A stretch of 64,000 nt of DNA from Candidatus Defluviibacillus avedoerensis (GCA_016703665.1 JADJBS010000002.1:451964-515963), one strand, 5' to 3'. Counted from the first letter of the stretch, positions 45,060 to 54,405 are shown. The notes: a model not told the origin generated them from the letters alone. Translations and numbers: made by a program.

Positions 45060-46901
45060 ATGAAAAACCCAGCTTCCGCGCTCGCTGCACGCCCATTGGC
45101 CACGCTTTTGTCACTGGTCGCGTCTTCAGTGTGCGCCCAGTCCCTCCAGACGCCCGTTTCTTTGCAGCAAACCGTGGTCACGGCCACACGCTTGCCCCAG
45201 ACTTTGACCGAGAGTCTGGCCGATGTGTCTGTGTTGGACCCGTCCACCATTGAGCGCAGCGGCGCAGTGGGTCTGGTCGATGTGCTTTCGCGTTTGCCAG
45301 GGGTCGAATTTGCCCGCAATGGGGGGCCTGGCGGCACCACGGGCGTGTTTGTGCGGGGGGGGGAAACCCGTTTTACCGCCGTGTACATCGACGGCGTGCG
45401 CGTGGATTCGCAGTCCACAGGTGGGGCACCGTGGGAGTCGATTCCGTTGGCGCAAATTGACCGCATCGAGGTGCTGCGTGGCCCGGCCGCTGCCGTATAT
45501 GGTTCTGATGCCATTGCTGGCGTGATCCAGATATTCACCAAGAAAGGCGAGGGCGCATTCAGCCCCAGCTTAGGACTCAGCCTGGGGCGCTATGGCACCC
45601 GAAAGCTGGAAGCCACTGCCAGCGGCAGTGTTGGCGACATCGACTATTCGGTCGGCCTGGCTGATGTCAAATCCACAGGCTTCAATGCCACCACCCGCAC
45701 GGGGCAGAACCCCGATGTCGACGGCATGACAAGCCAGTCTGGCAATGTCCGCCTGGGCCTCAAGATCAATACCGCGCACCGGGTTGAGGCCACAGCGCTC
45801 AGCAACAAGCTGAATTCTCAATACGACAGCAGTACGCGCTTTGCGGACGAACGCAACCTGTACAAGCTGCAGGCGCTGGGCTTCAGCTGGCAGGCTCAAT
45901 GGCGCGATGACTTGAACAGCCGACTGACGCTTACCGAATCCCTCAACCGCTACGAGACCACGCCGTTACCGTATCTGACCCTGACTCGCTTGCGTGGCAT
46001 CACCCTGTTGAACGAATACCGCATGGGCAATGCCAGTCTGACTGCCGCGCTGGAGCGCAAAGAAGATTGGCTGGAGAATGCGCCCATCAACCAGGGGCGC
46101 TCGCAGAACGCGCTGGCTCTGGGCTACGGCATGCGCAGTGGTGCGCACAGCCTGCAGCTCAACCTGCGCCATGACAATGACAGCGAGTTCGGTGGCAAAA
46201 GCACTGGCAGCGCTGCCTACGGCCACAACATCACGCCGTTCTGGCGGGTCACGGCCTCGGCAGGCACTGCGTTCCGTGCGCCCACTTTGTACCAACGCTT
46301 CAGCATCTATGGTTTGCCCAGCCTGCAACCGGAATCCGCACGCAACGCTGAATTGGCCTTGCGCTACACCGAAGGCAGCACCCAGGTGCAGGTGGTGGCT
46401 TACCGCAATCGAGTGAGCGACCTGATCACATTTGTATCGGCCCCAGGCCCCTGCGTCGCGGGCAGCGGCAGCTTTCCGGGCTGCTACGGCAACACCGCAC
46501 AGGCCCGGTATGAAGGTGTGACGCTCTCGGGCAAACATGCAATTAGCGGCTACGCCCTGCGCGGCTCGCTGGACTTGCAAAACCCACAAGACCTGACGCT
46601 GAACAAACAACTCCCCCGCCGAGCCAAGCAGCATGCCAACTTGGGGCTAGATAAGCGCATTGGCAACTGGCTGCTTGGTGCAGAGGCGCAGCTTGTAGGC
46701 AAGCGCTTCAGCGGTGCTGGCGAAACGCTGCTCATGGGGGGCTATGCCCTTTTCGGCTTGGTGGCCAGCTCGCGCATTGCACCCGACTGGTCAATGGTGG
46801 TCCGGATCGATAACCTGAGCGACAAGCGCTACGAAACAGCCAATGGCTACGCCACGCCTGGGCGCAGCGCGATGGTTGGCCTGAAGTGGCAGCCTCAGTA
46901 A
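45060..46901 (+). CDS. btuB: TonB-dependent vitamin B12 receptor
   Basis: 613 aa from ATG 45060; an upstream ATG at 44988 is possible. The signal peptide ends near SVCAQ. A TonB-box-like QTVVTATRLPQ, a plug domain (LSRLPGVEFARNGGPGGTTGVFVRGG) and beta-strands follow to the C-terminal aromatic-rich strand. It is controlled by the B12 riboswitch and heads the operon. A G9 run at about 45354-45362 is in frame and is a likely slippage spot. Confidence 0.93.
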   Translation: MKNPASALAARPLATLLSLVASSVCAQSLQTPVSLQQTVVTATRLPQTLTESLADVSVLDPSTIERSGAVGLVDVLSRLPGVEFARNGGPGGTTGVFVRGGETRFTAVYIDGVRVDSQSTGGAPWESIPLAQIDRIEVLRGPAAAVYGSDAIAGVIQIFTKKGEGAFSPSLGLSLGRYGTRKLEATASGSVGDIDYSVGLADVKSTGFNATTRTGQNPDVDGMTSQSGNVRLGLKINTAHRVEATALSNKLNSQYDSSTRFADERNLYKLQALGFSWQAQWRDDLNSRLTLTESLNRYETTPLPYLTLTRLRGITLLNEYRMGNASLTAALERKEDWLENAPINQGRSQNALALGYGMRSGAHSLQLNLRHDNDSEFGGKSTGSAAYGHNITPFWRVTASAGTAFRAPTLYQRFSIYGLPSLQPESARNAELALRYTEGSTQVQVVAYRNRVSDLITFVSAPGPCVAGSGSFPGCYGNTAQARYEGVTLSGKHAISGYALRGSLDLQNPQDLTLNKQLPRRAKQHANLGLDKRIGNWLLGAEAQLVGKRFSGAGETLLMGGYALFGLVASSRIAPDWSMVVRIDNLSDKRYETANGYATPGRSAMVGLKWQPQ

Positions 46902-46908
46902 GCTGGCG

Positions 46909-47739
46909 ATGAACTTCACCGGCCCCAACATGCACGGTGCCTCGCTGGGCCCCAGCCGCATTGTCTGCCTGACCGAAGAAACCACAGAGTGGCTTTACTT
47001 GCTGGGGCAGGAAGCTCGCATTGTGGGGATTTCAGGGTATACGGTCCGCCCCCGGCGTGCGCGGGATGAGAAGCCCAAGGTCAGCGCTTTTACAAGTGCC
47101 AAGATCGACAAGATTCTGGCGCTGGCGCCTGACTGTGTGTTCGGGTTTTCTGACCTGCAGGCCGACATTGCGTCGGCTCTAATCCGTCAAGGTGTGCAGG
47201 TCACTGTGTTCAACCAGCGCAGCGTACCAGAGATTTTTTCCATGCTTTACCAGGTGGCTGCGATGCTGGGATGCGCACAGCCGGGTCTTGCCTTATTACA
47301 GGGTATTCGGGGCGATATCGACAAAGTGCAGGCGTTGGCCAGCCAATTGCCGCGACGCCCTAAGGTGTATTTTGAAGAGTGGGATGAGCCGCGCATCAGT
47401 TGCATCCGTTGGGTGTCTGAGCTGATCGGCATGGCTGGTGGGGATGATTGTTTTCCCGAACTGGCTTTGCAGTCACTGGGCAAGAACCGCATCATCGCTG
47501 AAGACTCGGACATCATCGGGCGCCAGCCAGACATCATTGTGGGATCGTGGTGCGGCAAGAAGTTCCGGCCTGAAAAGGTGGCCGCGCGCCCCGGCTGGCA
47601 AGAGGTGCCAGCGGTCAGAAACGGGCAATTGTTTGAAATCAAATCGGCCGACATCTTGCAGCCCGGGCCTGCCGCATTGACGGATGGACTGACGCAACTC
47701 AGTCAGATTGTTCAAAACTGGGCTTCGCAGCATGCGTGA
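46909..47739 (+). CDS. Cobalamin-binding ABC-type substrate-binding protein without signal peptide
   Basis: 276-aa protein of the BtuF/FecB fold (SRIVCLTEETTEWLYLLGQ, GISGYTVRPRRARDEKPKVSAF, PDCVFGFSDLQADIASALIRQG). The first 18 residues are polar, so export is unlikely unless an unseen start exists. A second, normal BtuF is encoded at 48301. Its WGAGKK-type end (VGSWCGKKFRPEKVAARPGW) occurs in the 'cobalamin-binding protein' group linked to cobU. It follows btuB by 7 nt and overlaps cobU by 8 nt. Confidence 0.82.
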   Translation: MNFTGPNMHGASLGPSRIVCLTEETTEWLYLLGQEARIVGISGYTVRPRRARDEKPKVSAFTSAKIDKILALAPDCVFGFSDLQADIASALIRQGVQVTVFNQRSVPEIFSMLYQVAAMLGCAQPGLALLQGIRGDIDKVQALASQLPRRPKVYFEEWDEPRISCIRWVSELIGMAGGDDCFPELALQSLGKNRIIAEDSDIIGRQPDIIVGSWCGKKFRPEKVAARPGWQEVPAVRNGQLFEIKSADILQPGPAALTDGLTQLSQIVQNWASQHA

Positions 47740-48304
47740 ACTGATCTTGGGTGGGCAAAAGAGCGGCAAATCGCGCCGAGCTGAGGCGCTGGCAGCCGAG
47801 TGGTTGGCGGTGGACACGGTCCGTCATGCTGTGCTGCTGGCAACGGCCCAGGCGGGTGACCCCGAAATGGGGGGGCGCATAGCCCGTCACCAGCAAGACC
47901 GCCTGCAGCGCGTGCCTCGAATGCGCACTGTGGAAGAACCGCTGTATGTGGCCCAGGCCCTGGCCAGTCACAGCCACGCTGGCACGCTGGTTGTGGTGGA
48001 CTGCATGCCCCTTTGGTTGACGAACTGGTGGATGCCACAGGATGCAATGAATGATGATTCAAAAGAGGCGTACCGGCACGACTGGAATAAAGAGTTTGCT
48101 ATGTTTTTAGAAGCTTTTGATCGGGCATCAGGGCCTGTCATCCTGGTCAGCAATGAGATTGGCTTGGGCGTGATTCCTCTGGGCTCAGAAGTCCGCGCCT
48201 TTGTGGACCGCTTGGGCAGCCTGAACCAGGCTTTGGCGAGGCATGCTGACCGCGTGACCTTGATGGCGGCCGGCCTGCCCCTGTTCCTGAAAGGCCAGAC
48301 ATGA
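47732..48304 (+). CDS. cobU: Adenosylcobinamide kinase/guanylyltransferase
   Basis: 190 aa from ATG 47732. The P-loop GGQKSGKSRRAE is at the N-terminus, followed by HQQDRLQRV with the GMP-accepting His region and VLVSNEIGLGVIPLG, a family hallmark. It phosphorylates adenosylcobinamide and adds GMP for nucleotide-loop assembly. The stop overlaps the btuF start (ATGA). Confidence 0.93.
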   Translation: MRELILGGQKSGKSRRAEALAAEWLAVDTVRHAVLLATAQAGDPEMGGRIARHQQDRLQRVPRMRTVEEPLYVAQALASHSHAGTLVVVDCMPLWLTNWWMPQDAMNDDSKEAYRHDWNKEFAMFLEAFDRASGPVILVSNEIGLGVIPLGSEVRAFVDRLGSLNQALARHADRVTLMAAGLPLFLKGQT

Positions 48305-49215
48305 GGGCAGGCGGCTTCAACTTGGCGTTGTTGTGCATGGCCTGGACCTGGAGCCTGAGCAGCCATGCGATTGACATTACCGATCAGCGCGGCGTGACGG
48401 TGCACTTTGAGCAAAGCCCACAACGCATCGTGAGCCTGTTGCCGTCGCTCACAGAGGGTGTGTGTGCGCTGGACCAATGTGGCCGTCTGATCGGGGTTGA
48501 CCGCTATTCAAACTCGCCAGCTTCGGTCAAGGCTTTGCCCAAATTGGGCGGTGGCATAGACCCAAACATCGAAGCTGTGGTGGCTCTCAAGCCCGATGTG
48601 GTCTTGTTGGCCATCTCGTCGCGCGCCAGTGAGCGCTTCGAGTCGCTGGGGTTGAAGGTCCTGGCACTTGAGCCCAAAAGCCATGCCGACGTTCAGAAAG
48701 TGCTGACAAAACTGGGCGATTTACTGGACTTGCCTGCAGACACTGGTGCGCAGCGGGTGTGGCGCAACATTGATGCAGCCGTCAGCGCCGCAGCGCAAAG
48801 TGTCGATCCAAAGGCGCGCAACGCCCGTGTTTACTTTGAGGTCAATCGAGGGCCTTACGCTGCGAGCGAGGCATCCTTCATCGGTGAAACACTCACGCGT
48901 CTGGGCGTCAAGAATGTGGTGCCGGGTAGCTTGGGGCCGTTTCCCAGGTTGAACCCCGAATTTGTGGTCCGCGCCAACCCAGACCTGATCATGGTGGGTA
49001 GCCGAAGCATGGTGGCCATGTCGTCCTACCCTGGCTGGCAGGGGATCAAAGCCATCCGCAATCAAAACGTTTGTGCGTTTTCTGTTGACGAGGCTGATGT
49101 GCTGGTCCGCCCGGGGCCGCGCATGGACGAGGCCGCCCGCATCATGGCGCGCTGTATCAACAGTCAATTCGCCGCCAAGCCTAGCTCATCAACCGCAGGC
49201 CAGGTCAGGCCATGA
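48301..49215 (+). CDS. btuF: Vitamin B12 ABC transporter substrate-binding protein
   Basis: 304 aa with a signal peptide (cleavage after SSHA). It has the BtuF/FecB fold with PQRIVSLLPSLTEGVCALDQ and GVDRYSNSPA. As the periplasmic binding partner of BtuC and BtuD it delivers cobalamin from BtuB. It starts within the cobU stop (ATGA) and its own stop overlaps btuC. Confidence 0.9.
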   Translation: MRAGGFNLALLCMAWTWSLSSHAIDITDQRGVTVHFEQSPQRIVSLLPSLTEGVCALDQCGRLIGVDRYSNSPASVKALPKLGGGIDPNIEAVVALKPDVVLLAISSRASERFESLGLKVLALEPKSHADVQKVLTKLGDLLDLPADTGAQRVWRNIDAAVSAAAQSVDPKARNARVYFEVNRGPYAASEASFIGETLTRLGVKNVVPGSLGPFPRLNPEFVVRANPDLIMVGSRSMVAMSSYPGWQGIKAIRNQNVCAFSVDEADVLVRPGPRMDEAARIMARCINSQFAAKPSSSTAGQVRP

Positions 49216-50246
49216 CAGAACTGACACCCAGCCCCGGCAAACGCCAAACCCACCAAGCGTGGGTGCTAGGGGCTGCCTTGATGGCTATGGCGGCAGTTCT
49301 GACGGTGGTTGGCGTGGCGATGGGGAGCACGGGGTCAGACAGCATTTGGGCCTTGAGCAGTGACCCGGTTGCCTGGCAGATCGTGTGGGACATCCGTCTG
49401 CCCCGCACATGGGGTGCCTGGGTTGCAGGTGCCCTGCTTGGCTTGGCCGGGGCCGTGGCGCAGGGCTTGTTTCGCAACCCCTTGGCAGACCCTTTTCTGC
49501 TGGGCAGTGCCTCAGGCGCTTCGCTCGGGGTGGCGCTGGCCATGGCCTTGTTTGGCATGTCACCGCTTGCCATGCTCTGGTTGACCCGGCTTGGGTTGAC
49601 CGGCGCTGCTTTCATCGGCGCCGTTTTGGCCGTGCTGATGACCTTGCAACTGGCGCGGGGTGTGCAACACACGCTGCGTTTGCTGCTGGCCGGCGTGATT
49701 GTGGGTGTGGTGCTGGGTGCGGTGAAAGACTTGGTGACGCTGTCATCACCCGACATATTGCAAGCGCTGCAGGGCTTCGCTCTGGGCAGCGTCAGCTTTG
49801 TGAGCTGGTCAGCTTGCGCACTGATGATGGTGACTTGGCTGGCATGTGTGGTGGTTGCTTGGCTGCTGGCGCCCGTGCTGGACGCGTTGAGCCTGGGGGA
49901 GGCGACGGCGCAGAGCCTGGGCATACCGCTGGCCAAAATGCGGGTGGTGCTGGTGGCGGTGCTGGCATTGGCCACCGGCTGCGCCGTGGCTCAAACCGGC
50001 CTGATTGCCTTTGTCGGATTGGCGGCGCCGCACCTGGTGCGGTCTGTGGTCAAGACCACTCACCGCCGCCTGATGCTGCTTGCAAGTCTGATGGGTGCCA
50101 CCTTGCTTATGGCGGCAGACATACTGGCCCGTTCGCTGATTGCGCCTCAGGAATTACCCGTCGGCGTGTTGACTGCGGTGCTGGGCGGTGGCTACTTGCT
50201 GTGGCTGATGCACCGTCGCCGGTCTGGTCACGGGGGTATCTTGTGA
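49212..50246 (+). CDS. btuC: Vitamin B12 ABC transporter permease
   Basis: 344-aa FecCD-family permease with about 10 membrane helices. Family segments include IRLPRTWGAWVAGALLGLAGAVAQ, NPLADPFLLGSASGASLG and IAFVGLAAPHLVR. ATGA overlap with btuF at the start and GTGA overlap with btuD at the end indicate tight coupling. Confidence 0.93.
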   Translation: MTELTPSPGKRQTHQAWVLGAALMAMAAVLTVVGVAMGSTGSDSIWALSSDPVAWQIVWDIRLPRTWGAWVAGALLGLAGAVAQGLFRNPLADPFLLGSASGASLGVALAMALFGMSPLAMLWLTRLGLTGAAFIGAVLAVLMTLQLARGVQHTLRLLLAGVIVGVVLGAVKDLVTLSSPDILQALQGFALGSVSFVSWSACALMMVTWLACVVVAWLLAPVLDALSLGEATAQSLGIPLAKMRVVLVAVLALATGCAVAQTGLIAFVGLAAPHLVRSVVKTTHRRLMLLASLMGATLLMAADILARSLIAPQELPVGVLTAVLGGGYLLWLMHRRRSGHGGIL

Positions 50247-51013
50247 AACTGAAGCGAACAGCCATTGCACTGACACACTGCAATGCGCAACTGGGCAGCA
50301 CCACCGTTTTCTCTGGCCTGAGCCTCAAGGTGCGGGCCGAGTGCTGGACCAGCGTGGTGGGACCCAACGGAGCGGGTAAATCTACACTGCTCAAGGTCAT
50401 GGCTGGCCTCCTTGAGTCGCAGGGGCAGGTGCAGCTCATGGGGCAAAGTTTGCCAGTTTTACCCGCGCGTTTGCGGGCACAGCGACTGGCTTGGTTGGGT
50501 CAGAACGAGGCCGTGACTGAAGACCTGACGGTTTATGACGTTGCCATGCTGGGGCGCTTGCCGCACCAAGCTTGGCTTGCACCGCCCAGTGCTGCAGATC
50601 ACGCCGCCGTTCAGCAGGCGCTGGAGGCGACACAGGCCTGGGACTGGAGAGATCGCCCCTTGGGCGAGCTCTCGGGTGGCGAGCGACAACGTGTTTTGCT
50701 GGCCCGCGCGTTGGCTGTGCAGGCCCAGATACTGTTGATGGACGAACCCCTGGCCAACCTGGACGCACCTCACCAAGCGGATTGGCTTGCCATGGTACGG
50801 AACTTGGCAAAGCGCGGTACCACAGTCGTCAGCGTGCTGCACGAGATCGGCATGGCCTTGCATGCTGACGATGTGGTCGTGATGGCAGAAGGCCGCATTG
50901 AACACCATGGCCCCAGCGGGGACCCAGCGACCCATGCTGTCTTGGTGCGTGTTTTTGAGGGTCGAATTGCCATTCACCGCATGATGGATCAATGGATCGT
51001 GCTATCAAAATAG
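50243..51013 (+). CDS. btuD: Vitamin B12 ABC transporter ATP-binding protein
   Basis: 256 aa. The open frame extends upstream to 49385, but that part is out of frame with btuC and GTG 50243 lies in a GTGA overlap, so GTG is the start. Walker A GPNGAGKST, signature LSGGERQR and Walker B ILLMDEPLANLDAPH are intact. Confidence 0.9.
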   Translation: MKLKRTAIALTHCNAQLGSTTVFSGLSLKVRAECWTSVVGPNGAGKSTLLKVMAGLLESQGQVQLMGQSLPVLPARLRAQRLAWLGQNEAVTEDLTVYDVAMLGRLPHQAWLAPPSAADHAAVQQALEATQAWDWRDRPLGELSGGERQRVLLARALAVQAQILLMDEPLANLDAPHQADWLAMVRNLAKRGTTVVSVLHEIGMALHADDVVVMAEGRIEHHGPSGDPATHAVLVRVFEGRIAIHRMMDQWIVLSK

Positions 51014-51618
51014 TATTAACAATGCAAACAATGTCACCTACCAGCAGCTTGCAAATTGAAGCCCCGCCTACCGCCAAGCCCTACGAAAAACCCGAGGGCG
51101 AGAGGCGCGGTATCGTGATCGTCAACACCGGTGACGGTAAAGGCAAAAGTACCGCCGCTTTTGGCCTGGCCCTGCGTGCCCATGGCCGTGGCAAGGCCGT
51201 CAAAATTTTCCAGTTCATGAAAGTGCCCAGCGCACGCTTTGGCGAGCACCGCATGTTCGAGCAACTGGGGCTGCCCATCGAGGGCCTGGGTGACGGCTTC
51301 AGCTGGAAGAGCCAAGACCTGGACCACTCCGCCCAATTGGCGCGCGATGGCTGGTTTAAAGCCAAGGCGACCGTCCTCTCGGGTGACTACTTTCTGGTGG
51401 TGCTGGACGAAATCACCTACCCGCTGATCTACGGCTGGCTGCCCTTGCAAGACGTGCTGGACACCTTGGCCCTGCGGCCCAAAGATGTGCACGTCTGCCT
51501 GACTGGGCGGCGCTGTCCGCCCGAGATCATTGCGCTGGCCGACACGGTGACCGAGATGACGATGGTCAAGCATGCGTTCAAGGCGGGCATCCCGGCACAG
51601 CGGGGGATTGAGGACTGA
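50992..51618 (+). CDS. cobO: Cob(I)yrinic acid a,c-diamide adenosyltransferase
   Basis: 208 aa from ATG 50992; ATG 51022 or 51031 would still keep the fold. The P-loop reads NTGDGKGKSTAAFG. IFQFMK, VVLDEITYPL and CLTGRRCPPE are CobO/BtuR signatures. It adds the adenosyl ligand to corrinoids with ATP. It overlaps the end of btuD. A strong palindrome follows its stop. Confidence 0.93.
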   Translation: MDRAIKIVLTMQTMSPTSSLQIEAPPTAKPYEKPEGERRGIVIVNTGDGKGKSTAAFGLALRAHGRGKAVKIFQFMKVPSARFGEHRMFEQLGLPIEGLGDGFSWKSQDLDHSAQLARDGWFKAKATVLSGDYFLVVLDEITYPLIYGWLPLQDVLDTLALRPKDVHVCLTGRRCPPEIIALADTVTEMTMVKHAFKAGIPAQRGIED

Positions 51619-51628
51619 TCAAAGTGGA

Positions 51629-51654
51629 TTAATCAAATCGAACGATTTGATTAA
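51629..51654. promoter_or_regulatory. Perfect 12-bp inverted repeat after cobO
   Basis: TTAATCAAATCG-AA-CGATTTGATTAA. It is AT-rich and lacks a T-run. It lies 22 nt before a 54-aa ORF inside the B12 operon. It looks more like an operator than a terminator, so an internal promoter is possible. Confidence 0.55.
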
Positions 51655-51675
51655 AATACGAGAAAGAGCTTCATC

Positions 51676-51840
51676 ATGACGACTGCTCCGAAGCCATCCG
51701 TGCCAACTTTTGCCACGCGGCAGCAAGTGACTGCCGCGCTGGAGCGTGCGGCGGTCAAAGCCCATGTGCTGGCTGGGCAAACAGGTACCCAGTTGGTTCA
51801 GCGCCTATCGTCTGCGCCCTCTGGCAAAAGTCAGAGTTGA
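51676..51840 (+). CDS. Small hypothetical protein in the B12 operon
   Basis: 54 aa (MTTAPKPSVPTFATRQQVTA to SGKSQS). AGAAAGAGC is upstream of the ATG. Its stop (51838-51840) overlaps the TTG start of cobD, as expected of a translated, coupled gene. A short amphipathic helix (ALERAAVKAHVLAGQ) is the only visible feature. It is not a known cobalamin gene to me. Confidence 0.5.
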   Translation: MTTAPKPSVPTFATRQQVTAALERAAVKAHVLAGQTGTQLVQRLSSAPSGKSQS

Positions 51841-52856
51841 TCTCTCTGATCTTTATCGCGGCATTGCTGTCGGCACTGTTAATCGACGCAAAGCTTGGTG
51901 AACCCGCTGCTCGCTGGCACTCGGTGGTGTGGATGGGCAACTACCTGAGCTGGGCTGGCAAGCGGGTGGCACCGGTCGCACCGACTGCTGCTGGCACTGC
52001 CAGCAGCGTGCCAGATTTCAAGTCTTTTGGCCTGGGTGGGCTTGCGTGGTGTGCTGGAGCTGCTACAGTTTGGGTAGCGGCTTGGGGTTTGCAAACGGCC
52101 GTCCTGCACCTACCTCAAGTCTTCCCCCACGCACTGGGCGCATGGCCCGGTGGCATGCTGGCGGCGCTTTTGTTGGGTTGGCTGCTCAAACCCCTGCTGG
52201 CCTGGGCCATGCTGAAGAGCGAGGTGCTGGCGGTAGAGGCCGCCTTGTGCGAATCGCTGGCCGCAGGGCGAGAGCGCCTGTCCTGGCTGGGCAGCCGCGA
52301 CGTGGCTGCACTGAGTGAATCCGAAGTGCGAGAAAGCGCCATCGAGTCGCTGGCCGAGAACCTGAACGACTCGGTTGTCGCCCCTGTTTTTTGGTTTGTG
52401 CTGCTGGGCCTGCCCGGTGCGGCACTGTACCGATTTGCCAATACCGCAGACGCCATGTGGGGCTACCGGGGCAAGCGCCATGGCCGGGTGTGGGAATGGG
52501 CGGGCAAGTGGGCGGCGTGGGCGGACGATGTGCTGTCGTGGCTGCCTGCGCGTTTGACGGCGTGGCTGATATGGACGGTGACCCGGTTTGTTGGACGGTC
52601 GGGAATGCGTCCGGTGACCTGGGGGGACGTGAAAGCCCAAGCGGCGTTGACACCTTCGCCCAACAGCGGGTGGCCCATGGGCGCGATGGCGTTGGGGTTG
52701 GGCGTGCGGCTAGCCAAGCCCGGGGTGTATGCCCTGAACCCCGCTGGGTCCATGCCAGTGCGAAGCGACACTGATTTGGCCTTGATTTACTGTTTTAAAT
52801 CGATTCTTCGGCTTACCCTTATTGGGTTTTTAGCTCTACTTTTGGTAGCAAAATGA
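51837..52856 (+). CDS. cobD: Adenosylcobinamide-phosphate synthase
   Basis: 339-aa membrane protein (CbiB/CobD). The start is TTG 51837; SALLIDAKLGEPAARWHSVVWMGN, RESAIESLAENLNDSVVAPVFW and the C-terminal AMALGLGVRLAKPGVY are family motifs. It joins aminopropanol phosphate to cobyric acid. Its stop overlaps the cobQ ATG (ATGA). Confidence 0.92.
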   Translation: MISLIFIAALLSALLIDAKLGEPAARWHSVVWMGNYLSWAGKRVAPVAPTAAGTASSVPDFKSFGLGGLAWCAGAATVWVAAWGLQTAVLHLPQVFPHALGAWPGGMLAALLLGWLLKPLLAWAMLKSEVLAVEAALCESLAAGRERLSWLGSRDVAALSESEVRESAIESLAENLNDSVVAPVFWFVLLGLPGAALYRFANTADAMWGYRGKRHGRVWEWAGKWAAWADDVLSWLPARLTAWLIWTVTRFVGRSGMRPVTWGDVKAQAALTPSPNSGWPMGAMALGLGVRLAKPGVYALNPAGSMPVRSDTDLALIYCFKSILRLTLIGFLALLLVAK

Positions 52857-54370
52857 CATCCACACAACTCGCGCCTTGCATCATGGTGCTGGGCACCACC
52901 AGCGGCGCTGGCAAAAGCTGGCTGACCACCGCGCTGTGCCGTTATTACGCTAGACAAGGCCTGCGCGTGGCGCCGTTCAAAGCGCAGAACATGAGCAATA
53001 ACGCGCGGGTGGTGGAGGGCGGCGAAATTGGCAGCGCGCAGTATTTTCAGTCGCTGGCAGCGCGGGCTGTGCCTGAGGTGCGCATGAATCCGCTGCTGCT
53101 CAAGCCTGAGCGTGACACCCACAGCCAGGTGGTGCTGATGGGGCAAGTCAACCAGGACCTGACGCAGATGGACTGGCGAGGTCGCAGCCTTAAGGTCTGG
53201 CCGCAAATCGCGCAGGCGCTGGACGAGTTGCGTGCGACTGTTGATTTGGTGGTGATCGAAGGCGCAGGCTCGCCTGCCGAGATCAACCTGATGGAGAGCG
53301 ACATCGTGAACATGCGGGTGGCGCGCCACGCCCAGGCGGCTTGCCTGCTGGTGACCGACATTGACCGGGGCGGCGCGTTTGCCCACCTCTACGGCACCTG
53401 GGCCTTGCTGCCTGAGGCAGATCGGGCCTTGATACGCGGCTTTGTGCTTAACCGCTTTCGGGGCGATGCCGCTTTGCTGGCACCAGGGCCACAGATGTTG
53501 GAGGCTTTGACCGGTGTGTGCACGGTGGCCACGCTGCCGATGTGGTGGCAACACGGCTTGCCCGAGGAAGACGGTGTTTTTGATATGACCCCCACGCTTG
53601 TCGCTTCGCGTACTGCGTTGCCCCCTGGCGCAGGCGTGCCCGGCGCGGCGGCGTCTCTCTTTACCACGATCGCCGTGGTGGCCTACCCGCGCATCAGCAA
53701 CCTGGACGAGTTTCAGCCGCTGAAGAACGTGCCCGGTGTGCGCCTGGTGTGGATACGCTCGCCTGCGGATTTGGTGGGCGCAGACTGGGTGATCTTGCCG
53801 GGCTCGAAACACACCAGTGGCGATTTGGCTTGGTTGCGCGCACAGGGGTTGGACGCTGCGGTGGCGGCCCACGCAGGGCAGGGAGGCGCTGTGCTGGGCG
53901 TGTGCGGTGGTTTGCAGATGCTGGGCGAGGCCTTGATTGACCCCCACGAAATCGATGGCAATGCGCCGGGCTTGGGGCTGTTGCCGTTGGTGACGGTGTT
54001 CGAGCCAGAAAAGACGGTCAAGAGCACCACGTGCCGTTTTTCGCCACTGGTGGGCGTCTGGCATGCACTGTCTGGGGTGGAGGTGCAGGGTTATGAGATT
54101 CATCATGGGCAGACCGCGCCGCACCCAGCGATGCAGGCGGCAGGGGATATTGCCGGGGAGGCGCTGCCGGACGGCTTAGGCTGGCAAAATGCCCAAGGCA
54201 ATGTGATGGGCGTTTACCTGCATGGACTGTTTGAATGCCCAGCTGTTTTGACAGCGTTGTTTGGTGCCACAGTGCCAACGCTGGATTCTGTGTTTGAGGG
54301 GCTGGCGGACTTTGCTGAGGCGCATTTTTTGCCCGGTGTGCTGAATTCTTTTCTGACCGCCAAAGCGTAA
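52853..54370 (+). CDS. cobQ: Cobyric acid synthase
   Basis: 505-aa glutamine-dependent amidase (CbiP/CobQ). The N-terminal ATPase begins MVLGTTSGAGKSWLTTALCR and contains FKAQNMSNNARVVEGGEIGSAQ. The GATase domain has the nucleophile in LGVCGGLQMLGE and the His in YLHGLFE. Between the domains, near residue 250, a segment of about 20 residues encoded by a REP-like element interrupts the conserved FD..AVVAYPRISNLDEF region without breaking the frame. Confidence 0.93.
   Translation: MTSTQLAPCIMVLGTTSGAGKSWLTTALCRYYARQGLRVAPFKAQNMSNNARVVEGGEIGSAQYFQSLAARAVPEVRMNPLLLKPERDTHSQVVLMGQVNQDLTQMDWRGRSLKVWPQIAQALDELRATVDLVVIEGAGSPAEINLMESDIVNMRVARHAQAACLLVTDIDRGGAFAHLYGTWALLPEADRALIRGFVLNRFRGDAALLAPGPQMLEALTGVCTVATLPMWWQHGLPEEDGVFDMTPTLVASRTALPPGAGVPGAAASLFTTIAVVAYPRISNLDEFQPLKNVPGVRLVWIRSPADLVGADWVILPGSKHTSGDLAWLRAQGLDAAVAAHAGQGGAVLGVCGGLQMLGEALIDPHEIDGNAPGLGLLPLVTVFEPEKTVKSTTCRFSPLVGVWHALSGVEVQGYEIHHGQTAPHPAMQAAGDIAGEALPDGLGWQNAQGNVMGVYLHGLFECPAVLTALFGATVPTLDSVFEGLADFAEAHFLPGVLNSFLTAKA
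53589..53634. repeat. REP-like element inside cobQ
   Basis: It begins CCCCCACGCTTGTCGCTTCG and runs into TGCCCCCTGGCGCAGGC. Reverse-complemented, it matches the element in the oxidoreductase gene over most of 45 bases. It is translated in frame in the inter-domain linker. Confidence 0.6.
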
Positions 54371-54405
54371 CGATCTTTTCTATTCCTTATTGATTGCAGA
54401 TAACC

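Noticed and set aside
45354..45362. Frameshift suspected at the G9 run in btuB
   Set aside because: The frame is continuous through the run and matches the plug domain on both sides.
49385..50242. Long N-terminal extension of btuD
   Set aside because: It overlaps btuC in another frame, is low in sense motifs, and GTG 50243 gives the usual GTGA overlap.
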